Shown here: positions 49,553 through 58,556 of the stretch, piece after piece | Position numbering within the stretch: position 1 is the stretch's first letter | Layout of the letters: each line of letters begins with the position of its first letter | NCBI RefSeq assembly: GCF_042738955.1 | Contig: NZ_JBHYHC010000028.1 | Span: forward strand, 1 to 64,000 | Length of the DNA: 64,000 bases | Reading direction: 5' to 3' | Source: Umezawaea sp042738955 | Lineage (GTDB): Bacteria > Actinomycetota > Actinomycetes > Mycobacteriales > Pseudonocardiaceae | Translations under genes and position numbers: made by a program | Notes under the pieces: generated by a model | The model's database searches: none | What the model saw: only the letters and a program-made list of their open reading frames with translations | What the model was told of the DNA's origin: nothing

Positions 49553-50026
49553 ATGAAGACGACAACGGTTCTGCTCGGAGTCCTGGCGCTGGGCGTGCTC
49601 GGCGCCCCCGCCGCGTCCGCCGCCGCCACACCGCAGTGCACGGCGTCCGCCCTGGTCGTGAGGGCGGGCGAACGGGTCTCGCCGAACGTCGCCGACCAGC
49701 TGTTCCAGGTCGAGTTCGAGGCCTCGCGGGCGTGCGCGATGCGCGGCACGCTCGGCGACCTCGTGTTCCACGACCCGGACGGCGTCGCGCTGCCCATCGG
49801 CGTGGTCACGCCCGACCCCGCGGGCGCCGAGCGGGTCGTGGTCTCGCCCGGCCACCCGAAGGTCGTGTACATCGCCTCCAAGAAGGGCACGGCGCAGGGC
49901 TACCCGGTCGCGTCCGCGACCTTCACCCTGCCGACGACCGCCGCCGACCGGACCGTGACGGTGGCGTGGCCCAACTCGCTCACCGGCCCGGCGCGCCTCG
50001 GGTACGTCGGCGACTACTTCGGCTGA
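49553..50026 (+). CDS. Secreted DUF4232-like protein
   Basis: The 157-aa precursor has a clean Sec signal (TTVLLGVLALGVLGAPAASA) and a mature domain of about 130 residues with two cysteines (PQCTASAL and SRACAMRG), strand-rich, ending with aromatic residues. This fits the DUF4232 actinobacterial secreted domain. It starts 38 bases after kynU; a functional link with tryptophan metabolism is not obvious. Function is unknown. Confidence 0.75.
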   Translation: MKTTTVLLGVLALGVLGAPAASAAATPQCTASALVVRAGERVSPNVADQLFQVEFEASRACAMRGTLGDLVFHDPDGVALPIGVVTPDPAGAERVVVSPGHPKVVYIASKKGTAQGYPVASATFTLPTTAADRTVTVAWPNSLTGPARLGYVGDYFG

Positions 50027-50036
50027 TCCCGCTCGA

Positions 50037-50774
50037 TCAGGCGGAGGCGGCGTCCGCGATGCTCGACGCCTCGCGGGCGCCCGCCTCCAGCGCAGCGCAG
50101 CAGAACAGGATCCACCGGCCGACGCCCTCGGGTTCACCCGAGGTGAAGGCGACCAGGGCGGCGTCGTACTCGTTCTGCCGCCGCAGGCAGTGGACCTCGG
50201 GGACGCCAAGACCCTTCGGGTCCAGGCCGGTGGCGATCGACGTCAGCCGGGCCGCGGCCCGCGCGACCACGCCGTTCGCGCTCTCGAACGGGGTCAGCGC
50301 CAGCAGTTCGCCGTGCACGATCGCGACCAGCAGCGGGCCGGGGACCTTCGTGCCGCCGGTCAGCAGGCCCGCGAGCAGGTCGAGCCGGTCGGCGACGCCG
50401 GGGTCGAGCCGGGGCCTGCCGAGTTCGCCGTCGAAGTCGGCGGCGGCGAGCAGGTGCAGCCGGGCCAGTGCCTGCGACGGCGCGCGCTCCCACGTGGGCA
50501 GCAGCGTGCCGAGCGCCTCGGCGACCCGCAGCGACCCGGCCAGCACGGGGTCCGTCACCGAGCCGTCCTCCGGGATGGCGGTCGGCCCGCCGTCGAGCGC
50601 GGCGGAGGCGCGGGCGGCGCGCACGGACGCCTCGGCGGCGGTGGTCGCCCAGCCGCGCAGGTTCACCCGGTGGCGGTGCACCTGGAAGACGGCGGTCTTG
50701 GCGGCGGCGACGGCGTCGGCCACGCCGGGCAGGTCCAGCAGCGGAGCCAGCGGATCGGTCACGGGGCCGGACAT
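50037..50774 (-). CDS. Fic-like protein with degenerate active site
   Basis: The 245-aa protein resembles Fic-domain proteins in overall helix pattern, including an inhibitory-helix-like RASAALDGG near residue 58. The catalytic loop, normally HPFxDGNGRxxR, reads TPFESANGVVAR (161-172): the catalytic His is Thr and the anion-binding GNGR glycine and arginine are changed. AMP-transfer is therefore unlikely. Similar proteins near acs genes in other actinobacteria are often labelled oxidoreductase without support. It is convergent with the secreted protein gene. Confidence 0.65.
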   Translation of the reverse strand: MSGPVTDPLAPLLDLPGVADAVAAAKTAVFQVHRHRVNLRGWATTAAEASVRAARASAALDGGPTAIPEDGSVTDPVLAGSLRVAEALGTLLPTWERAPSQALARLHLLAAADFDGELGRPRLDPGVADRLDLLAGLLTGGTKVPGPLLVAIVHGELLALTPFESANGVVARAAARLTSIATGLDPKGLGVPEVHCLRRQNEYDAALVAFTSGEPEGVGRWILFCCAALEAGAREASSIADAASA

Positions 50775-50856
50775 TACCCGTGAGTAAAGTGGCTATTCGA
50801 AATTACCCTTTATTGGCCGTTCATGAGTGGCCACTTGCGGCATAGCGTGAGCACCC

Positions 50857-51438
50857 GTGACCACCGACTGGTTCGACCGCCCCGTGATGACCGGCCCGCA
50901 CGTGCGGCTGGAGCCGTTGACCGAGGACCACGCCGAGGGCCTGCTCGCGGCGGGCAAGGACCCGGCGATCTGGACGTGGCTGAGCGTCCTCCAGCCCACG
51001 ACCCTGGACGAGATGCGGGCGTTCGTCACCAAGGCGCTGGCCGACCCGAACCGCCGGGCGTGGGTCCAGCTCGACCCCGCGACCGGCGAGGTCGCGGGCA
51101 CGACGTCGTACTACGAGATCGACCCCGTGCACCGCGGCGTCTACATCGGACACACCTGGATCGGCCCGCGCTGGCAGCGCACCGGGCTGAACACCGGCGC
51201 CAAGCTGCTGCTGATCGGGCGGGCGTTCGACGACCTCGGCGCGCACCGCGTCGGCTGGCACACCGACATGCTCAACGCCCGGTCGCGCGCGGCGATCACC
51301 CGGCTCGGCGCGACCTTCGAGGGGTCGCTGCGGGCCCACCGCGTGCGGCCGGACGGCACGCTGCGCGACACGGCCGTGTACTCCGTGACCGCCCCGGAGT
51401 GGCCCGCCGTGCGCGAGGGGCTGACCAGCGGGAACTAG
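50857..51438 (+). CDS. GNAT-family N-acetyltransferase (RimJ/RimL-like)
   Basis: The 193-aa protein matches the RimL-like branch of GNAT enzymes: HVRLEPLTEDHAEGL at the N-terminus, the acceptor strand GTTSYYEIDPVHRGVYIG, the motif-A region WIGPRWQRTGLNTGAKLLLIGRAF (acetyl-CoA contact) and the NARSRAAITRLGATFEG ending. The target is unknown. The GTG start at 50857 lacks a strong ribosome site. Confidence 0.87.
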   Translation: MTTDWFDRPVMTGPHVRLEPLTEDHAEGLLAAGKDPAIWTWLSVLQPTTLDEMRAFVTKALADPNRRAWVQLDPATGEVAGTTSYYEIDPVHRGVYIGHTWIGPRWQRTGLNTGAKLLLIGRAFDDLGAHRVGWHTDMLNARSRAAITRLGATFEGSLRAHRVRPDGTLRDTAVYSVTAPEWPAVREGLTSGN

Positions 51439-51676
51439 TCCGATCAGGGGTGAGCGGCGTCACCACGGGTCCGTTCGTCGCAACGGACGGGTCGTTCGGC
51501 CGACGAACGGTGGCACCGGCGCGCGAGCGGGGTTACACAGTTACCCAGGTGTTTCGACTGTAGCCAGAATTGGTCTGAACCTTTTCGCGTGCCGCGCCTG
51601 TCGATCCGGGTCGTCCGGCACTACGGTCAGCACAGCCGCTCTGCACGTAGGTCAGGAACGTAGGAGGTCCCGCACC

Positions 51677-53659
51677 ATGACCCAGCCGTCGGACCAGGGC
51701 CCGGCCCTGGACAACCTGCACACGGAGAGCCGGACGTTCCCGCCCAGCGCGGAGTTCGCCGCGCAGGCGAACGCGACGTCCGCGCTGTACGACGATGCGA
51801 GTGCCGACCGCGACGCGTTCTGGGCCGCGCAGGCCGACCGCCTCGCCTGGGACACGAAGTGGGACCAGGTGCTCGACTGGTCGAACGCGCCGTTCGCGAA
51901 GTGGTTCGTCGGCGGCAAGCTCAACGTCGCCTACAACTGCGTCGACCGGCACGTCGAGTCCGGCCACGGCGACCAGGTCGCGATCCACTGGGTCGGCGAG
52001 CCCGGCGACAAGCGCGCGATCACGTACAACGACCTCAAGCGCGAGGTCTCCAAGGCCGCGAACGCCCTGGTCTCGCTCGGCCTGGAGACCGGCGACCGGG
52101 TCGCGATCTACATGCCGATGGTGCCCGAGGCGATCTTCTCGATCCTCGCCGTCGCCCGGCTCGGCGCGACGCACAGCGTCGTCTTCGCGGGCTTCTCCGC
52201 AGAGGCGCTGCGCACCCGCATCGACGACGCCTCCGCGAAGATCGTGATCACCACCGACGGCCAGTACCGGCGCGGCAAGCCCGTGTCGCTCAAGGCCGCC
52301 GTCGACGAGGCCGTCGCGCAGACCCCCAGCGTCACCAACGTGCTCGTCGTGAAGCGCACCGAGTCCGAAGTGGACTGGGTCGAGGGCCGCGACGTGTGGT
52401 GGCACGACGTCGTGGACAGCCAGTCCGAGGAGCACGCGCCCGAGGCGTTCGACAGCGAGCACCCGCTGTTCATCCTCTACACCTCCGGCACGACCGGGAA
52501 GCCGAAGGGCATCCTGCACACGACCGGCGGCTACCTCACGCAGACCGCGTACACGCACCACAACGTGTTCGACCTCAAGCCGGACACCGACGTGTACTGG
52601 TGCACCGCCGACATCGGCTGGGTGACCGGGCACAGCTACATCGTCTACGGCCCGCTGGCCAACCGCGTGACCCAGGTCGTCTACGAGGGCACGCCGAACA
52701 CCCCGCACGAGGGCCGGCACTGGGAGATCATCCAGGAGTACGGCGTCTCGATCTACTACACGGCGCCCACGCTGATCCGCACGTTCATGAAGTGGGGCGA
52801 CGACATCCCCGCGAAGTACGACCTGTCCTCGCTGCGCGTCCTGGGCAGCGTCGGCGAGCCGATCAACCCCGAGGCGTGGATCTGGTACCGCGAGCACATC
52901 GGCGCGGGCAAGGCCCCGATCGTGGACACGTGGTGGCAGACCGAGACCGGCGCGATCATGATCTCGCCGCTGCCCGGCGTCATCTCGACCAAGCCCGGCT
53001 CCGCGCAGCGCCCGCTGCCCGGCATCGGCGCGAAGGTCGTCGACGAGCAGGGCGTCGAGGTCCCGCACGGCGGCGGTGGCTACCTGGTGCTCGACGAGCC
53101 GTGGCCGTCGATGCTGCGCGGCATCTGGGGCGACGAGGAGCGCTTCCGCGACACGTACTGGTCGCGGTTCGCCGAGCAGGGCTTCTACTTCGCGGGCGAC
53201 GGCGCCAAGTACGACGCCGACGGCGACATCTGGCTGCTCGGCCGGGTCGACGACGTGATGAACGTGTCCGGCCACCGGATCTCCACCACCGAGGTCGAGT
53301 CCGCGCTGGTCTCGCACCCGACGGTCGCCGAGGCCGCGGTCGTCGGCGCGTCCGACCCGACCACGGGCCAGGGCATCGTGGCGTTCGTGATCCTGCGCGG
53401 CGGCGTGGCCGACAGCGCGTCCGGCGCGGAGGCGATCAAGGCGCTCCGCGAGCACGTGGCGAAGGAGATCGGCCCGATCGCGAAGCCGCGGCAGATCATG
53501 GTCGTGCCGGAGCTGCCGAAGACCCGCTCCGGCAAGATCATGCGCCGACTGCTGAAGGACGTGGCGGAAAACCGCCAGGTCGGCGACGTGACCACCCTGG
53601 CGGACTCGTCCGTGATGGACTTGATCTCCAGCGGTCTGAAGACGACGACCGAGGACTGA
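51677..53659 (+). CDS. acsA: Acetyl-CoA synthetase
   Basis: AcsA activates acetate through acetyl-adenylate. The 660-aa protein has the adenylate-forming motifs YTSGTTGKPKG, DTWWQTETGA, YFAGDGAKYDADGDIWLLGRVDDVMNVSGHRIS and the C-terminal PKTRSGKIMRRLL, whose first lysine of the GK pair is the usual acetylation-regulated residue. The ATG follows GGAGG by nine bases. The position next to the NhaA, holin-like, EphE and MarP genes matches the mycobacterial order. A strong terminator follows. Confidence 0.97.
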   Translation: MTQPSDQGPALDNLHTESRTFPPSAEFAAQANATSALYDDASADRDAFWAAQADRLAWDTKWDQVLDWSNAPFAKWFVGGKLNVAYNCVDRHVESGHGDQVAIHWVGEPGDKRAITYNDLKREVSKAANALVSLGLETGDRVAIYMPMVPEAIFSILAVARLGATHSVVFAGFSAEALRTRIDDASAKIVITTDGQYRRGKPVSLKAAVDEAVAQTPSVTNVLVVKRTESEVDWVEGRDVWWHDVVDSQSEEHAPEAFDSEHPLFILYTSGTTGKPKGILHTTGGYLTQTAYTHHNVFDLKPDTDVYWCTADIGWVTGHSYIVYGPLANRVTQVVYEGTPNTPHEGRHWEIIQEYGVSIYYTAPTLIRTFMKWGDDIPAKYDLSSLRVLGSVGEPINPEAWIWYREHIGAGKAPIVDTWWQTETGAIMISPLPGVISTKPGSAQRPLPGIGAKVVDEQGVEVPHGGGGYLVLDEPWPSMLRGIWGDEERFRDTYWSRFAEQGFYFAGDGAKYDADGDIWLLGRVDDVMNVSGHRISTTEVESALVSHPTVAEAAVVGASDPTTGQGIVAFVILRGGVADSASGAEAIKALREHVAKEIGPIAKPRQIMVVPELPKTRSGKIMRRLLKDVAENRQVGDVTTLADSSVMDLISSGLKTTTED

Positions 53660-53675
53660 CCTTCCGGTGGACGAT

Positions 53676-53716
53676 GTCGTACCCCCTGCCGTCGCGGCAG
53701 GGGGTACGACCGTTTT
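53676..53716 (+). terminator. Terminator of acsA
   Basis: A perfect 15-bp stem (53676-53690 with 53696-53710) and a 5-nt loop, followed by CGTTTT. Confidence 0.92.
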
Positions 53717-54015
53717 GAGGGCTCACGTCCGGGGTGGGTGAACGGTCCGTTCAGCCGAAAGTCCGCACGGACCTCGGTGGTTCACGCCCCACCTCCGGAC
53801 GAACGGTCCGTTCAGCCGCTCACGAACCCGGACCGCTCCCGCCCACCTCCGGATGAACGGTCCGTTCAGCCCACACCGCCGGCCAACACCACCCACCTCC
53901 ACCCGCCGTGAACGGTCCGTCCAACCGTTCGCGTCCGATAAGGTGGGTTTCGGTGAGCCGGGAAGTCTGGTCGGCAGCAACATTGTGCTGTCCTCTAGAC
54001 CTCGGAGTTGATCTG
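53717..54015. repeat. Repeat-bearing interval with four palindromic units
   Basis: No gene is supported. Four copies of GAACGGTCCGTTCAGCC or a near variant lie at 53740-53756, 53801-53817, 53855-53871 and 53910-53926, spaced 61, 54 and 55 bases. Each holds the 13-bp palindrome GAACGG-T-CCGTTC; two or three are preceded by CACCTCCGGA. The nhaA promoter must be in the last part. Confidence 0.8.
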
Positions 54016-55215
54016 GTGCAGTCCCGCCGCCCGGCCATCGTCACCGATTTCGCCCGCTACCTCCGCACCGAGACCGTCGGTGGGATGGTGCTGCTGGGCG
54101 CGACCGCCATCGCCCTGCTCTGGGCGAACTCGCCGTTCAGCGGGTCCTACACCGGTCTTCGGGACCTGCACGTCGGCCCGGCCTCGCTGCACCTGAACCT
54201 CAGCGTCGGCGACTGGGCCAAGGACGGGCTGCTCGCGGTGTTCTTCTTCGTCGCCGGGCTCGAGCTCAAGCGGGAACTCGTCGTCGGCGAGCTGTCCAAG
54301 GTCAAGGCCGCGATCCTGCCGGTGATCGCCGCAATCGGCGGCATGGTCGTCCCGGCGCTGGTCGCGGTGGGCGTGGCGTGGGGGCAGCCGGGGGTCGAGC
54401 GGGCGTGGGCGATCCCGGTCGCGACGGACATCGCGTTCGCGCTGGGCGTGCTGGCGATCACCGCGTCGGGGCTGCCCAGCAGCCTGCGGGTGTTCCTGCT
54501 CAGCCTCGCCGTGGTCGACGACCTGGGCGCCATCCTGCTGATCGCGATCCTGTTCACCTCGAAGTTCAACGTCCTCGCGGCGCTCGGCGCGCTGGCTCTG
54601 ATGGCGCTCTACGCGTACCTCCAGCACAGGCGCGTCCGGTCCGCGTGGCTGTACGTGCCGATCGCGGTGGCGACGTGGGCGCTGGTGCACGCGGCGGGCG
54701 TGCACGCCACCATCGCGGGCGTCGCGCTCGGTCTGCTGACGCGGGTGCGCAAGGACCCGCGCGAGAAGCACTCGCCCGCCGTCCGCCTCGAGCACCGGTT
54801 GCAGCCGTACTCGGCGGGGTTCGCGGTGCCGGTGTTCGCGCTGTTCGCCGCTGGGGTGCCGATCGGCGGTGACGCGCTGGGCAAGCTGTTCACCGACAAG
54901 ATCGCGCTCGGCGTGATGGCCGGGCTGGTGTTCGGCAAGGTGGTCGGGATCGTCGGGTCGGCCGTGTTGGCGGTGTGGCTGAAGGCCGCGGTGTGGCCCA
55001 GCGGCACGGGCCTTCGGGACGTCCTCGCGGTCGGGATGCTGGGCGGCGTCGGGTTCACCGTGAGCCTGCTGATCGCCGACCTCGCGCTGACCGGAGCGGC
55101 CGCCGAACAGGCGAAGGCCGCCGTCCTGCTGGCCTCGTTGACGGCCTCGCTGCTCGCCGCCGTCCTGCTCGTTCGGCGCAGCCGTGTGCACCAAGCCGAC
55201 AACGAAGTGGCGTGA
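54016..55215 (+). CDS. nhaA: Na+/H+ antiporter NhaA
   Basis: The 399-aa protein exports sodium in exchange for protons. Twelve helices are predicted, with the paired aspartates in LAVVDDLGAILLI and the ATDIAFALGVLA segment essential in E. coli NhaA. The GTG at 54016 is preferred (GGAG eight bases upstream); a GTG at 53953 would add 21 unusual residues. It sits between acsA and the holin-like gene. Confidence 0.94.
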   Translation: MQSRRPAIVTDFARYLRTETVGGMVLLGATAIALLWANSPFSGSYTGLRDLHVGPASLHLNLSVGDWAKDGLLAVFFFVAGLELKRELVVGELSKVKAAILPVIAAIGGMVVPALVAVGVAWGQPGVERAWAIPVATDIAFALGVLAITASGLPSSLRVFLLSLAVVDDLGAILLIAILFTSKFNVLAALGALALMALYAYLQHRRVRSAWLYVPIAVATWALVHAAGVHATIAGVALGLLTRVRKDPREKHSPAVRLEHRLQPYSAGFAVPVFALFAAGVPIGGDALGKLFTDKIALGVMAGLVFGKVVGIVGSAVLAVWLKAAVWPSGTGLRDVLAVGMLGGVGFTVSLLIADLALTGAAAEQAKAAVLLASLTASLLAAVLLVRRSRVHQADNEVA

Positions 55216-55263
55216 TCAGCCAGCCGAACGGCTGCGCGTCCGCGTGCATGGCACGATGGGCCG

Positions 55264-55752
55264 GTGACCAGCGCGAGGGAGAACACCAACGGCGGCCGTG
55301 GAAGCGACGGCCTGCCGCCCGTCCCGTCGATCCCGCTGACGGCGGAGAACGCGGCCAAGATCGCCGAGGAGACGTCGCTCGGCGGGCTCGTCCGCGACGC
55401 GACGGGCCACCTGTCGACGCTGGTCAGGGCCGAGGTCGAACTGGCGAAGTCCGAGGTCGTCAAGGAGATCAAGAAGGGGGTCACGGGCAGCGTCTACTTC
55501 ATCGTCGCGTTGACGGTGCTGCTGTTCAGCCTCTTCTTCCTGTTCCTGACCATCGGCTACGCCCTCTACGACATCTTCGGCTGGCCGCTGTCGCTGTCGT
55601 TCCTGACGGTGTTCGTGGCCATGCTGCTCGTCACGGGCCTGTTCGCGTTCCTCGGCTACCGCAAGGTGAAGAAGCTGAAGGCGCCGGAACGCACGATCGA
55701 GTCCGCCAAGGGCATCGTCGACACGTTGCGGCACCGCGGCGAAGCCCACTAG
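55264..55752 (+). CDS. Phage-holin-family/DUF1469 membrane protein (Rv3669 type)
   Basis: The 162-aa protein has a soluble helical N-terminus (LVRDATGHLSTLVRAEVELAKSEVVKEIKKG) and two transmembrane helices (SVYFIVALTVLLFSLFFLFLTIGYAL; LSFLTVFVAMLLVTGLFAFLGY, each partly quoted), typical of Actinobacteria_Holin_X/DUF1469 proteins. Despite the name there is no evidence of phage lysis here. It is followed nine bases later by the EphE-like gene, and the pair precedes marP as in mycobacteria. Confidence 0.85.
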   Translation: MTSARENTNGGRGSDGLPPVPSIPLTAENAAKIAEETSLGGLVRDATGHLSTLVRAEVELAKSEVVKEIKKGVTGSVYFIVALTVLLFSLFFLFLTIGYALYDIFGWPLSLSFLTVFVAMLLVTGLFAFLGYRKVKKLKAPERTIESAKGIVDTLRHRGEAH

Positions 55753-55760
55753 GCCGGGCC

Positions 55761-56687
55761 GTGCGCCTGCCCCCTGATCCGTCCACGGTGCGGATCAGCG
55801 GACCGTGGACCCATCGCGACGTCTCCGCCAACGGCGTCCGGCTGCACGTGGCCGAGATGGGCGAGGGTCCGCTGGTGCTGCTGCTGCACGGGTTCCCCGA
55901 GTTCTGGTGGTCGTGGCGCCACCAGCTGACGTCGCTGGCCGAGGCCGGTTACCGCGCGGTGGCGCTGGACCTGCGCGGCTACGGCGACTCCGACAAACCG
56001 CCGCGCGGCTACGACGGCTGGACGCTGGCCGGTGACGTGGCGGGCCTGGTCAAGGCGCTGGGCGAACGCCGGGCGCACCTGGTCGGCCACGCGTGGGGCG
56101 GGCTGCTGGCGTGGACGGTCGGCGCGATGCACCCCCGCCTGGTCCAGTCGGTGACGGCGATCTCCGCCCCGCACCCGCTGGCGCTGCGCCGGGCGATCCG
56201 CAAGAACCCCCGCACCCAGGGCCGGGCCGCGAGCTACGCGTTCCGCTTCCAGGCCCCGATCTACCCCGAGCGCTGGCTGACCAACGACCGCGCGGCCAAC
56301 GTGGGCGGCCTGCTGCGCTCCTGGTCGGGTCCCAAGTGGACGGTGGCGCCGGAGTTCGACGAGGTCGTCCGCCGCAACCGCGAGGCCATGATGGTCCCCG
56401 GCGTGGCGCACAGCGCGCTGGAGTACTACCGCTGGGCGCTCCGCTCGCAGGTCCGCAGCGACGGCCGCCGGTTCATCGAGACCATCGACCGCCGCCTGGA
56501 CGTGCCGGTGCTCCAGCTCCACGGCGCCGTGGACCCGATCATGCTGGAGTCCACGGCCCGCCACTCGTCCTACTGGCTGGGGCCGAACTCCAAGTGGCGC
56601 TGCCTCCCGGAGATCGGCCACTTCCCGCACCAGGAAGCACCCCACACAACAAGCCGCATCCTGGCCGAGTTCATCTCCCAGACCTAG
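55761..56687 (+). CDS. EphE-like alpha/beta-hydrolase with Ala at the nucleophile position
   Basis: The 308-aa protein has the epoxide-hydrolase branch layout: oxyanion motif HGFPEF (43-48), the cap domain, acid residue in LHGAVDPI and the His in GHFPHQE. The nucleophile elbow, normally GHDWGG, reads GHAWGG: Asp is replaced by Ala111 (codon 56091-56093). A classical alkyl-enzyme mechanism is not possible, so it may be inactive, use a different route or bind a ligand. The GTG at 55761 follows the holin-like gene. Its stop lies in the CTAG shared with marP. Confidence 0.85.
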   Translation: MRLPPDPSTVRISGPWTHRDVSANGVRLHVAEMGEGPLVLLLHGFPEFWWSWRHQLTSLAEAGYRAVALDLRGYGDSDKPPRGYDGWTLAGDVAGLVKALGERRAHLVGHAWGGLLAWTVGAMHPRLVQSVTAISAPHPLALRRAIRKNPRTQGRAASYAFRFQAPIYPERWLTNDRAANVGGLLRSWSGPKWTVAPEFDEVVRRNREAMMVPGVAHSALEYYRWALRSQVRSDGRRFIETIDRRLDVPVLQLHGAVDPIMLESTARHSSYWLGPNSKWRCLPEIGHFPHQEAPHTTSRILAEFISQT

Positions 56688-57871
56688 CTGGCACAGCTCT
56701 GGGTCGACTCCTTGCGCACCAGCGACGGGGCCTTCTCCACCTCGTCGCGCACCTGCTGCGCGGTCAGCACGAACCCGGTCTCCTGGTCGTCCACGGCCGC
56801 GCCGAACACCACGCCCATCACGCGTCCCTGGAGGTCCACCAGCGGGCCACCGGAGTTGCCGCTGCGGACCTTCGCCCGGATCGTGTACACGTCGCGGGTC
56901 ACGGTCTGCGCGTCGTAGATGTCCGGCCCCCGCAGCATCGGGATGCGTTCGCGCACCCGCGCCTCGGACGCCGTGTACGGGCCGTCCAGCGGGTAGCCGA
57001 GGACGATCCCGTCCTGGCCCTGCGGGATCTCGTCGCCGTCGAACTGCAACGGCGTGGCCTCCAGGTCCGGCACGGCGAGGATCGCGATGTCGGTCTGCGC
57101 GTCGTACAGCACCACCGTGGCGTCGAACTGCCCGCGCCCGACCTCCACGGTCACCTCGCTCGTGCCCGCCACGACGTGCGCGTTCGTCATCACGCGCTCC
57201 GGGGCGACCACGAACCCGGTCCCCTCCAGCGCCCGCGAGCACGACGGGGCCCGGCCGCGGACCTTCAGCACGCTGGGCCGGAGCTTCTGCACGATCGGGT
57301 TGGCCGCCAGCTCGGGGTTCGGCGGGCCGACGTCCTTGAGCGGGGTCCGGTTGAACGGGTCCATCGCCGCCGGGAAGCCGGACACGTCGAACAGCTTCTG
57401 GAGGTCGTCCGACAGCTCGCGGGCGGCGGCGGGCATCACGTCGTCGACCGTCTTGAGCAGCACGGACTGCTTGAGCGCCTTCGCCAGCGACGGCACGCCC
57501 GCGACGGAGGTCAGCGGCAGGGCGATCATCCACGCCACCACGAACACCACGAGGCCCTGGACGATCGCGCCCAGCGCGTTGTCCACGCCGCGCAGCGGGC
57601 CCGCGTTGATGTGCGGCTTCACCATGCGGCCGATGTAGACGCCCAGCGTCTCGCCCAGCGCCACCAGCAGGATCACGATGCCGACCGCGAAGACCACCTT
57701 GGTGACCACGTTGTCGAACTGCGAGACCACCAGGGGCGCGAGCTGGGTGCCCAGCACGAGGCCGACCAGGACACCGATGAACGCGGGCAGGGCGATGACC
57801 ATGCCCTGCCGGGCGCCGGACACCGCCGCGAACACGGCCAGCGCCAGCACCAGCAGGTCGACCCAATTCAC
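56684..57871 (-). CDS. marP: Membrane-anchored acid-resistance serine protease MarP
   Basis: The 395-aa protein has four N-terminal helices (CvpA-like, residues 4-125), then a chymotrypsin-like protease with His232 (TNAHVV), Asp261 (TDIAIL) and Ser340 (SGNSGGPL). Cys211 and Cys393 match the disulfide that controls activity in M. tuberculosis MarP (Rv3671c), where the protease supports survival in acid. The GTG at 57871 has GGAGG eight bases upstream; an upstream TTG is less likely. It lies four bases-plus downstream of the Nudix gene on the same strand. Confidence 0.94.
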   Translation of the reverse strand: MNWVDLLVLALAVFAAVSGARQGMVIALPAFIGVLVGLVLGTQLAPLVVSQFDNVVTKVVFAVGIVILLVALGETLGVYIGRMVKPHINAGPLRGVDNALGAIVQGLVVFVVAWMIALPLTSVAGVPSLAKALKQSVLLKTVDDVMPAAARELSDDLQKLFDVSGFPAAMDPFNRTPLKDVGPPNPELAANPIVQKLRPSVLKVRGRAPSCSRALEGTGFVVAPERVMTNAHVVAGTSEVTVEVGRGQFDATVVLYDAQTDIAILAVPDLEATPLQFDGDEIPQGQDGIVLGYPLDGPYTASEARVRERIPMLRGPDIYDAQTVTRDVYTIRAKVRSGNSGGPLVDLQGRVMGVVFGAAVDDQETGFVLTAQQVRDEVEKAPSLVRKESTQSCAS

Positions 57872-57893
57872 GCCCACAACCTCCGACAAGCTT

Positions 57894-58556
57894 CTACGTA
57901 GCGCGCAGCGCTAGATCAAGGTCCCGGACGTCGGTCCCGTCCCACGGCCGTTCCCACCCGCCGAGCGCGATGAGCCCGTTGAGCAGTCCTGCCGTGAACC
58001 CCCACACCAACATGCCAGGCGCGGAGAACGCGGGTCCCACGTAGCCCGAGGGGTGGCTGACGAGGAACCGGTTCTCCGGGTCCGCGAGATGGGCGATCGG
58101 CACCCGCGCCACCGCCGCGGTCTCAGCAGGGTCTACGGGCAGGACCGGACATGGTTCATGCCAATGTGCCAGTACCGGCGTGACGAGGAAACCGGAGACC
58201 GGCACGTGCAGCACCGGGAGCACGGCCACGGGCCGCACCCCTTCGCGTTGCACGCCGGTCTCCTCCTCGGCCTCGCGCAGGGCCGTGTCGACCGGTCCGT
58301 CGTCGGTCGGGTCAGCCGCTCCACCGGGGAACGCGACCTGGCCGGGGTGCGACCCCAGCGTGTCCGCTCGACGGAGAAGCAGCACGTCAGGGCCGTTCGG
58401 GCCCTCGCCGAACAGCATCAGGACGGCCGCCGCGCGAGCCGTGGCGGGGGCGGGCGCGGTCATCCGGGAGAACGTCGCGGCGTCGATCCGGGCGGACGCC
58501 TTCACGAGCGTGGTCATCCAGTCCGGCACGTCGGCCGGGTCGGTCAGGAGCGTCAC
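57894..58556 (-). CDS. Nudix hydrolase, CoA pyrophosphatase type (Rv3672c)
   Basis: The 220-aa protein has the Nudix box with the CoA-subfamily form: FPGGAADPTDDGPVDTALRE followed by AEEETGV. The preceding LLLRRADTLGSHPGQVAFPGG is also typical of CoA/NADH diphosphatases. The GTG at 58556 overlaps the stop of the TlpA gene. It is part of the nth-tlpA-nudix-marP operon. Confidence 0.9.
   Translation of the reverse strand: MTLLTDPADVPDWMTTLVKASARIDAATFSRMTAPAPATARAAAVLMLFGEGPNGPDVLLLRRADTLGSHPGQVAFPGGAADPTDDGPVDTALREAEEETGVQREGVRPVAVLPVLHVPVSGFLVTPVLAHWHEPCPVLPVDPAETAAVARVPIAHLADPENRFLVSHPSGYVGPAFSAPGMLVWGFTAGLLNGLIALGGWERPWDGTDVRDLDLALRAT

Noticed and set aside
55264..55752. Phage remnant based on the holin-family name
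   Set aside because: The gene is part of a conserved chromosomal neighbourhood and no other phage gene is near.
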